IMG/VR virus record: IMGVR_UViG_3300037635_001807
Location: 1 to 27,850 of that record
Length of the DNA stretch: 27,850 bases
From: a virus
Reading direction: 5' to 3' (one strand)
Shown here: piece after piece, positions 21,156-27,850 of the stretch
Position numbering within the stretch: position 1 is the stretch's first letter
Layout: every line of letters starts with the position of its first letter
The notes under the pieces: model-generated
Databases searched by the model: none
What the model saw: only the letters and a program-made list of their open reading frames with translations
What the model was told of the DNA's origin: nothing
Made by a program: the position numbers and the translations under genes

Positions 21156-22051
21156 TGAAAATACAAAGTAAAGAAGGATTTGATAGAGATTTTACCTATC
21201 AATGGAATGCTGAATGGAAAGAAGAAGATACTGATAAGCCTATATTGAAGATAACGAAATCTTCTGTGGGGCAATTTGATTGGTGTGCTAAGAAATATGA
21301 GTTTGGATATATAGACAGAAAACCACAAGATACTTCGGAAGCAATGCATAATGGAACATTAGTCCACAATGCATTAGAGGAATTTTACAATGTTTTTGAT
21401 ATTAAGAAAGCAGAAACTATGGATACTAAAGAAGTAACAGAATATATGTTTAGTCTATTTCCTATTGATAATATGTCTGAAATGTATGAAACATTATCTA
21501 TTAATGAAGCACAACGTTTTATGGTTGCTAAAGAAGATAAAACCTTAGAAGAGTTTCTTCCTGTAATTAATGAAGTTACATTGGATGCTCAGATTACCAT
21601 TAACAGGGCAAACTACCCTAAGTTCCCATTGAAGAGAGATTATGTTATACATTTACAAGGGATAATAGATAGAATGTTTGTTGATAAGAACGGTTATATT
21701 CCTATGGAGTTAAAGACAGGAGCATGGAAAGAGTATAAGAAAACTATGATGAGAAAAGAAATGGCTTATTATAAATTATTATTTGATAATTGCCCCATTG
21801 AACAGTTAGAAGCAATCGGTCTTAACCGTGATAAATCAATAACACATTGGGGTTGGAGATATCCGGCTTCAAATCATATCTATGTAGAAGAACAGAAGAA
21901 AAGTAGCCACAAAGCAGTTATGCGTAGTATAGTAAAATTATTGAAGGCTTATGAAGATAATTCATTTCCAACAAAATACAATGCTAGAACGTGTTCCTAT
22001 TGTAGTTACTTGGATATTTGTGACGGCGGAGCAGACGAGGGGTGGTTGTAA
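21152..22051 (+). CDS. PD-(D/E)XK nuclease with Fe-S cluster (Cas4/RecB-like)
   Basis: 299 residues. Nuclease residues: H72 in GTLVHNALEEF, D173 in GIIDRMF, E186-L-K188 in PMELKTG, and the KEMAYYKLL helix (usual Q-x-x-x-Y place). A lone C45 in FDWCAKKY joins C281, C284 and C290 (CSYCSYLDIC) as the four ligands expected for a 4Fe-4S cluster, the Cas4/AddB arrangement. Cas4-like proteins process DNA ends or ssDNA in CRISPR and in viruses. There is no cas1/cas2 or repeat array here, so a viral recombination or genome-processing role is favoured. Coupled to the next gene by overlap. Confidence 0.88.
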   Translation: MMKIQSKEGFDRDFTYQWNAEWKEEDTDKPILKITKSSVGQFDWCAKKYEFGYIDRKPQDTSEAMHNGTLVHNALEEFYNVFDIKKAETMDTKEVTEYMFSLFPIDNMSEMYETLSINEAQRFMVAKEDKTLEEFLPVINEVTLDAQITINRANYPKFPLKRDYVIHLQGIIDRMFVDKNGYIPMELKTGAWKEYKKTMMRKEMAYYKLLFDNCPIEQLEAIGLNRDKSITHWGWRYPASNHIYVEEQKKSSHKAVMRSIVKLLKAYEDNSFPTKYNARTCSYCSYLDICDGGADEGWL

Positions 22052-22284
22052 TCACAGAAGAAGTTATTATTTGGACGGCTACTTGGTGTGCGCCCTGTAA
22101 AGGACTTAAGACTTGGACTGATATACACTATCCGTTTGTAGTTTACAAAGATATAGAAAAAGACGTAGCCCCATTCGAGATTAAATCAGTTCCGACAATG
22201 CAAATAGGACAAGTCTTTATTCCGAATATTTCTACAATAAAACAACACTTATCTAAGAGAGGAAATGATTTAAATGGAAATTAA
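22042..22284 (+). CDS. Thioredoxin/glutaredoxin-like small protein
   Basis: 80 residues from GTG 22042, overlapping the nuclease end by 10 nt (GGAG at 22027-22030). Active site W-C16-A-P-C19-K and the cis-Pro P51 in SVPT are both present, with strands IIWTA and VVYKDIE before them. The enzyme reduces disulfides or supplies electrons, for example to ribonucleotide reductase, though no reductase gene lies in the window. CAPC differs from the commoner CGPC. Shorter than full thioredoxin (about 105). Confidence 0.8.
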   Translation: MVVITEEVIIWTATWCAPCKGLKTWTDIHYPFVVYKDIEKDVAPFEIKSVPTMQIGQVFIPNISTIKQHLSKRGNDLNGN

Positions 22285-22546
22285 ATGGATTTATCATAAT
22301 GGTATTAGGATTCTAGCATTAGTAGTTAATGATAAAGACCCCTACACACGTTGCGAAAATTGTGGAAACAGAAATTACAACCATCCTAGATTAGCACCTA
22401 AAGAAGATGAGAGTTGGTGTGGAGATTGTAATGACGAACATCATAAACAAAATATGAATGATATAGAAATAGGATTGTGGACTATGTATCAATTGGAAAG
22501 AAACAGGGCAGTAGTAGTTGTAAGAGAGTTGGATGTAAATGAGTAA
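22274..22546 (+). CDS. Small zinc-ribbon protein
   Basis: 90 residues, overlapping the thioredoxin-like gene by 11 nt. N-terminal strands (IRILALVVND), then RCENCGN and WCGDCNDEHH, a four-Cys ribbon with a His pair, then a helix and a strand (RAVVVVREL). Function unknown. Confidence 0.55.
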   Translation: MEIKWIYHNGIRILALVVNDKDPYTRCENCGNRNYNHPRLAPKEDESWCGDCNDEHHKQNMNDIEIGLWTMYQLERNRAVVVVRELDVNE

Positions 22547-22724
22547 GATAGAAGATATAGTAATTAAAAAAATAGAAGCAAGAGCAGAAATTGGTGAACG
22601 TAAGTATAATACAACAATGGAAAGAGTTGACTTGACCAAAAAAGCATGGTTAATCCATGCACAGGAAGAGGCTTTAGATTTAGCAATTTATTTGCAGAAG
22701 TTGATAATGTTGGAGGAAGAGTAG
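22539..22724 (+). CDS. MazG-like all-alpha NTP-pyrophosphohydrolase-type miniprotein
   Basis: 61 residues. The order helix-GERKYNTTMER-DLTKKAWLIHAQEEALDLAIYLQKL matches small phage proteins related to MazG/dUTPase-type all-alpha hydrolases, whose metal site uses an E-E-x-x-D helix (EEALD here). Phage versions are suggested to clean up nucleotide pools or alarmones. It is only half the size of full MazG domains, so it must dimerise or may be inactive. Confidence 0.6.
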   Translation: MSKIEDIVIKKIEARAEIGERKYNTTMERVDLTKKAWLIHAQEEALDLAIYLQKLIMLEEE

Positions 22725-22802
22725 ATGAAACGTAATTGGACTATCAAACTCTTATTCTTCATTGGTAAAGTTTCTACTATGATTAAGAGGTGGAGAAAAT
22801 GA
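22725..22802 (+). CDS. 25-residue basic amphipathic peptide
   Basis: Starts directly after the MazG-like stop behind GGAGGAAGAG. One hydrophobic stretch (IKLLFFIGKVSTMI) between basic ends (MKRNW and KRWRK) suggests a membrane-surface or membrane-spanning peptide. The good ribosome site supports translation; function unknown. Confidence 0.4.
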   Translation: MKRNWTIKLLFFIGKVSTMIKRWRK

Positions 22803-22858
22803 AGTGGAAAGAATACTTTAGAAGAAAGAAAGAATACAAAGAGAGGAATAAAAAATGA
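22799..22858 (+). CDS. 19-residue Lys/Arg-rich peptide
   Basis: ATGA overlap with the preceding peptide (GGTGGAGAAA upstream) and with the next gene. Almost wholly Lys, Arg, Glu and aromatic. It could simply be the coupled leader that delivers ribosomes to 22855. Low confidence that the product matters. Confidence 0.3.
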   Translation: MKWKEYFRRKKEYKERNKK

Positions 22859-23229
22859 AAGATAAAGTAGAAAAAATATTAAATTCTAGAGAATGGACGT
22901 TTGCAGATTTAACTAACATGAGTCAATTGGTAAAGAATTTTTCAGAAGAGATATATACACAACTAGATTCTAAAGAAAAATTATCTATTGTATGGGAAAA
23001 AGACATATCTAACATACAGTCGTTTGGAAGTTTCTTTCAAACTCTAGTAACAGAAGAAATACAATTACAAGTAGCAAGTATTTTGCAAGAACAACTAATA
23101 AATGCAAATGTAAACTTTAGTAATAATAAAAATAAGGAGAGTGAAAACGATGATGTTTCCGAGAGAAGTGTGGGCGGGAAGCCACTTAAAGAACGCACCT
23201 CAGATGAAAAGAAAGATAGTGAAGAATAA
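22855..23229 (+). CDS. Helical hypothetical protein with charged tail
   Basis: 124 residues, ATG behind AGAGAGGAATAAAAA. Residues about 1-90 are amphipathic helices (FADLTNMSQLVKNFSEEIY, TEEIQLQVASILQEQLI); from about 92 the tail is Asn/Lys/Glu/Ser-rich and overlaps the primase start by 80 nt. The tail includes a GG but it is internal. May be a primase partner by position; nothing in the sequence proves it. Confidence 0.55.
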   Translation: MKDKVEKILNSREWTFADLTNMSQLVKNFSEEIYTQLDSKEKLSIVWEKDISNIQSFGSFFQTLVTEEIQLQVASILQEQLINANVNFSNNKNKESENDDVSERSVGGKPLKERTSDEKKDSEE

Positions 23230-24151
23230 GAAAGAGTTTATTGATTGGGTTAATATTTACAATGGAAGAATGAATTGTTATACAACAGTTTATGATTTTG
23301 AAGTTGTGAATGATAATACTAAAATAGATTCTTCAGTTGTTCTTGACAGAATGTTTCTTGATTTTGATGCACATGATGAGCCTTTAGAAAATGCACATAG
23401 AGATTTTATGAGCGTTGGAAAGAAACTATCATCATTGAATATAATGTTCAATGCTTATTTTAGTGGGAAAGGTTTTCATATAATTGCACATGGAGAGCGA
23501 GTTAATGATATTAGATGCATTCAACAGTATTATACCGAATTGGCTAAAGACCATCCTACACTTGATAGAACAGGTATTCAAACTAATAGGTTAAGGAGAG
23601 TTCCCAATACTTTGAATCTAAGTAGTGGTAAAGAAAACAATCATTACTTTTGTACGCCACTAGACTTTGTTTCCTTAGAAGGAGTCTCTATGTATGATAT
23701 ATTAGTTATGGCTAAACATAGAAACCCCATGATAACTACGGGAACAGAAAGAATTGTATTTCCTACGGTGAAACCGATTCACTTAGCAGATATTGAAATA
23801 GAGATACCAAAACCTATCGGTACATTACCAATTATACCCTGCTTACATAATGCAATTATGGTAGAGAATCCTAGTCATTATGCTAGAGTTTACTTGGTTC
23901 AATGGTATAGAGACCTACTTACATTAGGAGAAAGAAAAGTTTCTTTGGAACAACAAAAGGAAGTAACAGAATTGATTATGACAGAGTTGGCATCAATAGC
24001 AGGTCATCCCGAAGTTTGGTTAGATTGGGATTACAATAAGACTAAGAAATATGTTAGTGGAATTGTTTCTAAGGGTTATCACGCAGCAGGTTGTGAGACT
24101 CTAATTACACAAGGATATTGTGTAGGAAAATGTTGGAGGTATCACGAATGA
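23150..24151 (+). CDS. Archaeo-eukaryotic primase, PriS catalytic domain fused to PriL-type Fe-S domain
   Basis: 333 residues from ATG 23150 (AAGGAGAG upstream; GTG 23141 is too close to it). The catalytic half has FLDFDAHD with D71 and D73, SGKGFH (105-110), D139 in PTLDRTG and RRVPNTLN (149-156), the three-motif core of archaeal PriS/AEP. The C-terminal half has IPCLHNAI (C231), then a helix HYARVYLVQWY, and later C315, C324 and C328 (GCETLITQGYCVGKC), the four-Cys set and layout of the PriL C-terminal 4Fe-4S domain. So one chain combines both primase subunits, with the long PriL N-terminal domain absent; PriS-PriL fusions are known from archaeal plasmids. It makes primers for PolB. Confidence 0.86.
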   Translation: MMFPREVWAGSHLKNAPQMKRKIVKNKKEFIDWVNIYNGRMNCYTTVYDFEVVNDNTKIDSSVVLDRMFLDFDAHDEPLENAHRDFMSVGKKLSSLNIMFNAYFSGKGFHIIAHGERVNDIRCIQQYYTELAKDHPTLDRTGIQTNRLRRVPNTLNLSSGKENNHYFCTPLDFVSLEGVSMYDILVMAKHRNPMITTGTERIVFPTVKPIHLADIEIEIPKPIGTLPIIPCLHNAIMVENPSHYARVYLVQWYRDLLTLGERKVSLEQQKEVTELIMTELASIAGHPEVWLDWDYNKTKKYVSGIVSKGYHAAGCETLITQGYCVGKCWRYHE

Positions 24152-24846
24152 AATTATTAATAGATAGTAGAGAAAACTCGGAACTAACAGAGAGAGTAAT
24201 AGAAAAAGTCCAAAGTCTAAACGTACCATTTGAAAAACAATGGTTAGAAATTGGCGACTATGTTTTCAATGACGTTTGTTTCGAGGCCAAATCCTCTTTT
24301 GATTTTATTCAATCTATTGTAAATAAAAGATTGTGGAATCAATTAGATAATATGGATAGAGCATATGTAAATAATTTAGTTATTGTTTACGGTTCATTTG
24401 AAGATGGTTTTCGTAAACATTTAGAACACATAAAAACTAGCATGAATAAAACAGCACAAAGAGTTATTCTCAGAAAGAAATTCTTTGGTTCAATGAGTAA
24501 GATAATATTAGATACTGATTGTAGTATTATTTGGGTTAGAGATGCATTAACAGCCGCAGAATTAATCGCAGTTGTTTGTAAAATGCAACCACATGATAGG
24601 GAAGTATATGTTCCTAGAATTGTGAAACAAAAGAAAATTAGCACTACTGATTTAAGAGTGGATGTATTATCTACAATTAAAGGGGTTAGTGATAAAAAGG
24701 CTAAACTTTTGATAAAGAAGTTTGGCTCTATAATGGAAATAGGAGAGTCATCTTCTTTAGAATTATGTAAGATAGACGGTATTGGTAGTGTATTAGCAAC
24801 CCGTATTATTGATACTTTAAATTCAGAAGACAAAATACAAATATAG
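24148..24846 (+). CDS. XPF/ERCC4-type structure-specific endonuclease with (HhH)2
   Basis: 232 residues from ATG 24148, overlapping the primase stop behind GGAGG. Nuclease motifs: D6-S-R8-E9, G36-D37-Y38, and FEAKSSFDFIQSI with E46, K48 and D52, where the family's ERK triad reads E-A-K. Two helix-hairpin-helix units close the protein (LSTIKGVSDKKAKLLIKKFG and LCKIDGIGSVLATRII). Archaeal XPF and Hef nucleases cut 3' flaps and stalled forks as dimers bound to PCNA. No helicase domain and no obvious PCNA-binding tail. Likely processes replication or recombination intermediates of the virus. Confidence 0.9.
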   Translation: MKLLIDSRENSELTERVIEKVQSLNVPFEKQWLEIGDYVFNDVCFEAKSSFDFIQSIVNKRLWNQLDNMDRAYVNNLVIVYGSFEDGFRKHLEHIKTSMNKTAQRVILRKKFFGSMSKIILDTDCSIIWVRDALTAAELIAVVCKMQPHDREVYVPRIVKQKKISTTDLRVDVLSTIKGVSDKKAKLLIKKFGSIMEIGESSSLELCKIDGIGSVLATRIIDTLNSEDKIQI

Positions 24847-24858
24847 GAGAAAAGAAAA

Positions 24859-26433
24859 ATGAAAAATATTGATAATAATTTTAATGAAGATGAATTACTA
24901 GAAGAAGCAATGAGGAATCAGTTTAATGAAACAATAAATACCACATTAAGACTACCAAAAATAGTTGAAGAATATGCAGACAGCGCAATAGAAGTCTCTA
25001 GAAATAATAGAGTTCCCGCAATATTGTCAGCCTATTCTTTACTAGGGCAGATATGTAAAGAAATGGTTTATGTTCCTAAAGGAAGAGGAACGGAAGACAT
25101 TAGAGTTCATATTATTTGGCTACAAACAAGTGGTTCAGGTAAAAGTGAAATGTATAACTTTACAGGAAGAATAGCAGATTATGTATTTAGTATTCTTAAT
25201 AATAGGTATAGAGATAATATTGAAGCAGAAACAGCAGGTGAAAGACATAATAGATTTTCCATCCACGCAGTTAAGTCCACAACAGACGCGGCTCTTATCG
25301 GTAAAATGAAAATGGAAGATGTAACTATTACTGATGATGAAGGCAACACAACTTACGAACAAATACCCAAACAACTGTTTGGTGGTTTAGAAGGAGACGG
25401 TCTTTGTGTTTATGACGAGTTTGAATACTCCGGTGTTTTCAAACCTACACAACATAAACAAGAAGTTGTTATGTATTTGAATACTTTAATGAATACTCTA
25501 GCAGGTCAAAATTATAGAATAACAAAACAATTAGCAGAGGGTGGAGAAATGTATTGTGATAGTAGGCGTTCCATTTACGCTACCTCCTATATTCCTAAAA
25601 CACTAACTAGTGTTATAGCAGAAACAGGATTATTGCAACGTTGTTTAATTTATATTAGAGAAGTTCCTATAAGTGAACAAAACGCGGTAAGAGAAACCTT
25701 GAGTAATGACTATGGTAAGATTATAGATACTCAAACACCAATAAATAAGTTTGGTGATGCCTTTGTTGAAATCTATGAATGCCTAAAAGAAAAATATGAT
25801 TCTGTACCATTAGAAGTAAATGATGGTATGTCGGAAGAACAGATTAGAGAAGCAGAAGTAATCAGAAGAAAGAAAGTAATTACTTTTTCTAAAGGTGTAA
25901 ACGATACGATAACAAATGAAACAATTAAATTTCAAAACTTCGTTCACGATAGCAGACCTGCTGTAATTGAGATAGCGAATAATTTCATTACTAGAATGCA
26001 AGTAAGTATGGTTAGACTAGCAGTTCTTTCTTGTATAGCAGAAGCACCTAAATTACCAAAGAAGGATAGGTTTAAATTAACTAGTAAACACGTTTTGCAA
26101 GCATCTCATGTAACCCAACAATGTTATAAATCTCTTGTATTGTGGTTAGATTCAGCCCTAAGAGCCGAAAGACTATCCTCTGCCAAGAAACAAAAGTTAG
26201 ATGTATTTACAAAAGAATATAAAAAGTTAGTAGAAAATGGAAAATCGGTAAACATAGAAGGACAGACAGGAGAGTGGATAAACAAATCTGTGCTATTAGA
26301 AACAGTAAGATTAGTAACAAACGCATCACCTGCAACAGTATATAGAAACTACAAATCTAATAAGGAGTATTTTGACGAAATAAGACACAACAAAACTAGA
26401 TTTGTAAATATAAAAAGGAGAGGAATAAAATGA
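24859..26433 (+). CDS. MCM/DUF3987-like AAA+ ATPase, probable replicative helicase
   Basis: 524 residues behind AGGAGAAAAG. Walker A is QTSGSGKSE (89-97). Walker B is GLCVYDEFEYSG (181-192), close to the MCM form 'CIDEFDK'. SRRSIYATSYIP (236-246) resembles MCM sensor 1 and GLLQRCLIYI (257-266) the arginine-finger 'LLSRFDLIF'. The C-terminal 70 residues look like a winged helix (SVLLETVRLVTNASPATVYRNY). The N-terminal MCM domain and zinc site are not seen, so DUF3987/YfjI-type ATPases, also linked to replication modules, are an alternative. It lies after primase and nuclease, where a helicase would complete the replisome. DnaB-type motifs are absent. Confidence 0.68.
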   Translation: MKNIDNNFNEDELLEEAMRNQFNETINTTLRLPKIVEEYADSAIEVSRNNRVPAILSAYSLLGQICKEMVYVPKGRGTEDIRVHIIWLQTSGSGKSEMYNFTGRIADYVFSILNNRYRDNIEAETAGERHNRFSIHAVKSTTDAALIGKMKMEDVTITDDEGNTTYEQIPKQLFGGLEGDGLCVYDEFEYSGVFKPTQHKQEVVMYLNTLMNTLAGQNYRITKQLAEGGEMYCDSRRSIYATSYIPKTLTSVIAETGLLQRCLIYIREVPISEQNAVRETLSNDYGKIIDTQTPINKFGDAFVEIYECLKEKYDSVPLEVNDGMSEEQIREAEVIRRKKVITFSKGVNDTITNETIKFQNFVHDSRPAVIEIANNFITRMQVSMVRLAVLSCIAEAPKLPKKDRFKLTSKHVLQASHVTQQCYKSLVLWLDSALRAERLSSAKKQKLDVFTKEYKKLVENGKSVNIEGQTGEWINKSVLLETVRLVTNASPATVYRNYKSNKEYFDEIRHNKTRFVNIKRRGIK

Positions 26434-26672
26434 ATAAAACATACGAACATACATTTCAAATGTATAATGTAAAAGATGGCCCGAAAGTAATGATTGAAGC
26501 ACTAAACACGTTAGGACAACAAGGTTGGTCTTTAAGCACAGTAATGAATATAGGAACTGATAGATTAATCGCTTTCTTAGTAAGAGATACAACTAAAGAA
26601 GCACCTAATCCACAAAAAGCAGACCAAGATAAAATTACTGCTTTGTGGTCTGCAACAGGTGATGAGGAATGA
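26430..26672 (+). CDS. DUF4177-like small protein
   Basis: 80 residues, ATGA overlap with the helicase gene behind AAGGAGAGGA. YEHTFQMY strand, helix EALNTLGQQGWSLSTVMN and strand LIAFLVRD reproduce the 'YE...LN.lG..GWel..v......~.F.R' pattern of DUF4177. Family function unknown. Polar tail from residue about 55. Confidence 0.6.
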   Translation: MNKTYEHTFQMYNVKDGPKVMIEALNTLGQQGWSLSTVMNIGTDRLIAFLVRDTTKEAPNPQKADQDKITALWSATGDEE

Positions 26673-26755
26673 AGATTAAAAAACTATTGAAATTGTTTGG
26701 ATTTAGTACCGTAGACTACGATTTAAGTGAGGAATGCTTGCATGACGATTGCTAA
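26669..26755 (+). CDS. 28-residue peptide with two Cys and a His
   Basis: ATG overlaps the previous stop (ATGA) behind GATGAGGA; TAA at 26753-26755 lies 14 nt inside the exonuclease gene. Basic hydrophobic start (KIKKLLKLFGF) and an acidic end with C-x-H-x2-C. Possibly a small zinc or membrane peptide, or just a coupler. Confidence 0.35.
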   Translation: MKIKKLLKLFGFSTVDYDLSEECLHDDC

Positions 26756-27350
26756 GAACGTTTTAGCAATTGACTTAGAAACTAAAAATATGTCTCACGA
26801 AATTGGTGGTTGGGGTAATACCCATATGTTTCAAGTATCAACAGTTTGCACTTGGGACGGAGACATAGGCACTATTTATATTGACAAATCGGTGGACGAT
26901 TTAAAAAAATCTAATGTAATTATCAAACCATTATCAGAATTAAAGTTTGATTTAGAAAAACATTTTGATAATGGTGGAAAATTACTAGGACATAATATAC
27001 GAAACTTTGATTTGCCTGTATTAAAAAACGCAATGGATATTTTTTGTATTAAAAAATACTTAGATAATCCCGAATCGTATATTGATACTAGTGCTATTCT
27101 TTCTAAAGAACACGGTGAAAGATATTCTCTTTCTAATTTAGTTCAACATACACTTGGTTCTGATAAACTAATGGATAGTGCTGATGCACCAAAGATTTGG
27201 AAAACAGGAGGCTACTCTCAAGTTGCTGAATATTGTTTAAAAGATTGTGAGTTAGTTTTTGACCTTTGGAAACACGGTGTTGAAAACGCAAGTGTTAAAG
27301 GCTTCTCCCTTGAAGAAGCAATTGAGAAAGATTTGGAGGTGATGTGGTAA
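26742..27350 (+). CDS. DEDDy-type 3'-5' exonuclease (RNase H-like fold)
   Basis: 202 residues from ATG 26742 (GAGG 9 nt upstream). Motifs: D11-L-E13 in VLAIDLETK, HNIRNFDLPVL (N85, F89, D90), and Y164-x3-D168 in AEYCLKDCELV, the three exonuclease signatures of the DEDDy group (DnaQ/PolB-exo type). It removes nucleotides from 3' ends and may proofread or trim ends, although PolB-N already carries its own exonuclease. A stand-alone enzyme of this size is normal. Middle region has an IDTSAIL strand and a YSLSNLVQHTLG helix, also typical. Confidence 0.88.
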   Translation: MTIAKNVLAIDLETKNMSHEIGGWGNTHMFQVSTVCTWDGDIGTIYIDKSVDDLKKSNVIIKPLSELKFDLEKHFDNGGKLLGHNIRNFDLPVLKNAMDIFCIKKYLDNPESYIDTSAILSKEHGERYSLSNLVQHTLGSDKLMDSADAPKIWKTGGYSQVAEYCLKDCELVFDLWKHGVENASVKGFSLEEAIEKDLEVMW

Positions 27351-27511
27351 TGGCGTTAAGTGCAACTTCTATTGCTATTTGGATTGTTTTTATAATTATG
27401 ATTTCATTGTTATTTTTCGCGGCTTTTGGCAATAGTAAATATTCAGAAGATACTATTGAAGAGTATATGTCGAATTTAATAAGCGAGGAACAAAAACGTG
27501 GCTCTAGTTGA
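27350..27511 (+). CDS. 53-residue single-span membrane protein
   Basis: ATG shares a base with the exonuclease stop (TAATG) behind GGAGGTGATG. Residues about 6-27 form one transmembrane helix (IAIWIVFIIMISLLFFAAF), followed by a polar acidic C-terminal helix (about 31-50). No charged N-terminus, so orientation is uncertain. Role unknown. Confidence 0.55.
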   Translation: MALSATSIAIWIVFIIMISLLFFAAFGNSKYSEDTIEEYMSNLISEEQKRGSS

Positions 27512-27635
27512 GGTTTGTAACTTCTGCAAAGAAGAAACAATACCAAGACGGATTCGTGGGGTCTATGTTGGTAGTCTTGATGAAATCAAGATATGGCAAT
27601 GTAGAAAATGTAAGGCTTTGTGGTCGAATAATTAA
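27498..27635 (+). CDS. 45-residue zinc-ribbon protein, last gene of the unit
   Basis: GTG start at 27498 with GAGGAAC about 8 nt upstream, overlapping the membrane-protein gene by 14 nt. VCNFCKEE and WQCRKCKALW give a four-Cys ribbon around a short basic strand. Its stop codon lies inside the 10-bp terminator hairpin at 27622-27647. Tail style matches the partial gene at 1-69. Function unknown. Confidence 0.55.
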   Translation: MALVEVCNFCKEETIPRRIRGVYVGSLDEIKIWQCRKCKALWSNN

Positions 27636-27676
27636 TTTTATTCGGCCATGAGGTCGCTTTTTTTTTGGTTTTTTTT
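27622..27676 (+). terminator. Hairpin plus oligo-T terminator
   Basis: GGTCGAATAA (27622-27631) pairs with TTATTCGGCC (27638-27647), 10 bp with one G-U, loop 6 nt. Runs of nine T (27658-27666) and eight T (27669-27676) follow. Archaeal RNA polymerase terminates on oligo-T, so this marks the end of the long rightward transcript. Confidence 0.75.
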
Positions 27677-27693
27677 AGCCTATTTTTATATAG

Positions 27694-27728
27694 ATACTAT
27701 TCTTAGTTTTTTAACAATAGTATTTTTT
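27694..27728 (+). terminator. Second inverted repeat with T-tract, possible back-up terminator
   Basis: ATACTATT (27694-27701) and AATAGTAT (27716-27723) are perfect complements with a 14-nt A/T-rich loop, followed by TTTTTT at 27723-27728. It could be a back-up terminator or a protein-binding palindrome. Confidence 0.45.
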
Positions 27729-27748
27729 GTGTAAAGCGATTATGAGAG

Positions 27749-27756
27749 TATATAAA
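27749..27756 (+). promoter_or_regulatory. TATA-like promoter element
   Basis: TATATAAA lies downstream of both terminators with a purine-rich GAGAG just before it, resembling an archaeal TATA/BRE. A start site would be expected about 25 nt on, near 27780, for a rightward unit beyond the window. From 27636 to 27850 I see no gene on either strand; the box is nearly symmetric, so direction is uncertain. Confidence 0.4.
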
Positions 27757-27850
27757 CTCAACAAAATCTAGTCTTTTACTCTCTTTTTATAGCAATGTAA
27801 ATTAACTACTTGGTGTTAGAACTACACTAGAGTGAAGCGGATTTGTCAAC

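Noticed and set aside
21152-22051. Cas4-like nuclease as evidence of a CRISPR adaptation module
   Set aside because: No repeat array, cas1 or cas2 anywhere in the window; Cas4-like nucleases are common in archaeal viruses.
1-27850. Minus-strand open frames
   Set aside because: All lie inside well-supported + strand genes, lack motifs and ribosome sites, and read as antisense shadows.
1-27850. Eukaryotic or giant-virus origin suggested by RFC, PCNA, TFB and MCM-like genes
   Set aside because: Overlapping Shine-Dalgarno-driven operon, PriS-PriL fusion, archaeal-type TFB and lipobox point to an archaeal virus.

Overview
The window is A+T-rich and tightly packed. Every gene I can support lies on the + strand, and most neighbours overlap by 1-4 nt (ATGA or TAATG junctions) behind clear Shine-Dalgarno sequences. 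It encodes archaeal information-processing proteins: TFB, PCNA, an RFC small subunit plus a degenerate RFC-large-like partner, family B DNA polymerase, a PriS/PriL-type primase, ATP-dependent DNA ligase, an XPF-type nuclease and an MCM-like ATPase. These sit among dozens of very small unknown proteins. There are no rRNA, tRNA or metabolic operons. This fits the replication arm of an archaeal dsDNA virus, most like the marine Group II euryarchaeal viruses ('magroviruses') as I recall them. The lineage is inferred from gene content only; no capsid, terminase or portal gene is visible here.

Layout. (1) 1-2784: small unknown genes, a 331-aa Cys/His protein, a coiled-coil protein and a 67-aa protein that looks like a ubiquitin-like (Ubl) modifier ending in Gly-Gly-Asn-Gln. 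(2) 2785-2931: a structured intergenic leader. (3) 2932-5870: zinc miniproteins, a 457-aa unknown and a transcription factor B. (4) 5872-7885: an E1/ThiF-like adenylating enzyme, a small zinc protein and a JAMM/JAB isopeptidase. With the Ubl candidate these could form a virus-encoded ubiquitin-like conjugation or deconjugation set. (5) 7882-9824: a heavily sequon-rich lipoprotein, several zinc-ribbon miniproteins, a DUF3846-like protein and a PC4-like ssDNA-binding protein. (6) 9811-14302: DNA ligase, a LAGLIDADG-like protein and the clamp-loader pair. (7) 14299-16990: EF-hand membrane protein, OB-fold ssDNA-binding protein, a second structured leader and a RecA/Sak4-like ATPase. (8) 17006-22051: PCNA, a family B polymerase split into two genes around a 114-aa ORF, and a Cas4/RecB-type Fe-S nuclease. 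(9) 22042-27635: thioredoxin-like and MazG-like small proteins, primase, XPF nuclease, MCM-like helicase, DEDDy exonuclease and small tails. (10) 27636-27850: hairpins with oligo-T tracts (end of the rightward transcription unit) and a TATA-like element.

How it works together. Helicase, primase, clamp, clamp loader, polymerase, ssDNA-binding proteins, ligase and several nucleases make a nearly self-sufficient archaeal-type replisome. TFB suggests control of transcription by redirecting host RNA polymerase. The Ubl/E1/JAMM set is the most unusual element, followed by the split polymerase, the degenerate clamp-loader subunit and two leaders that share a G/C-clamped hairpin motif. All functions are read from motifs by eye; no database search was possible.
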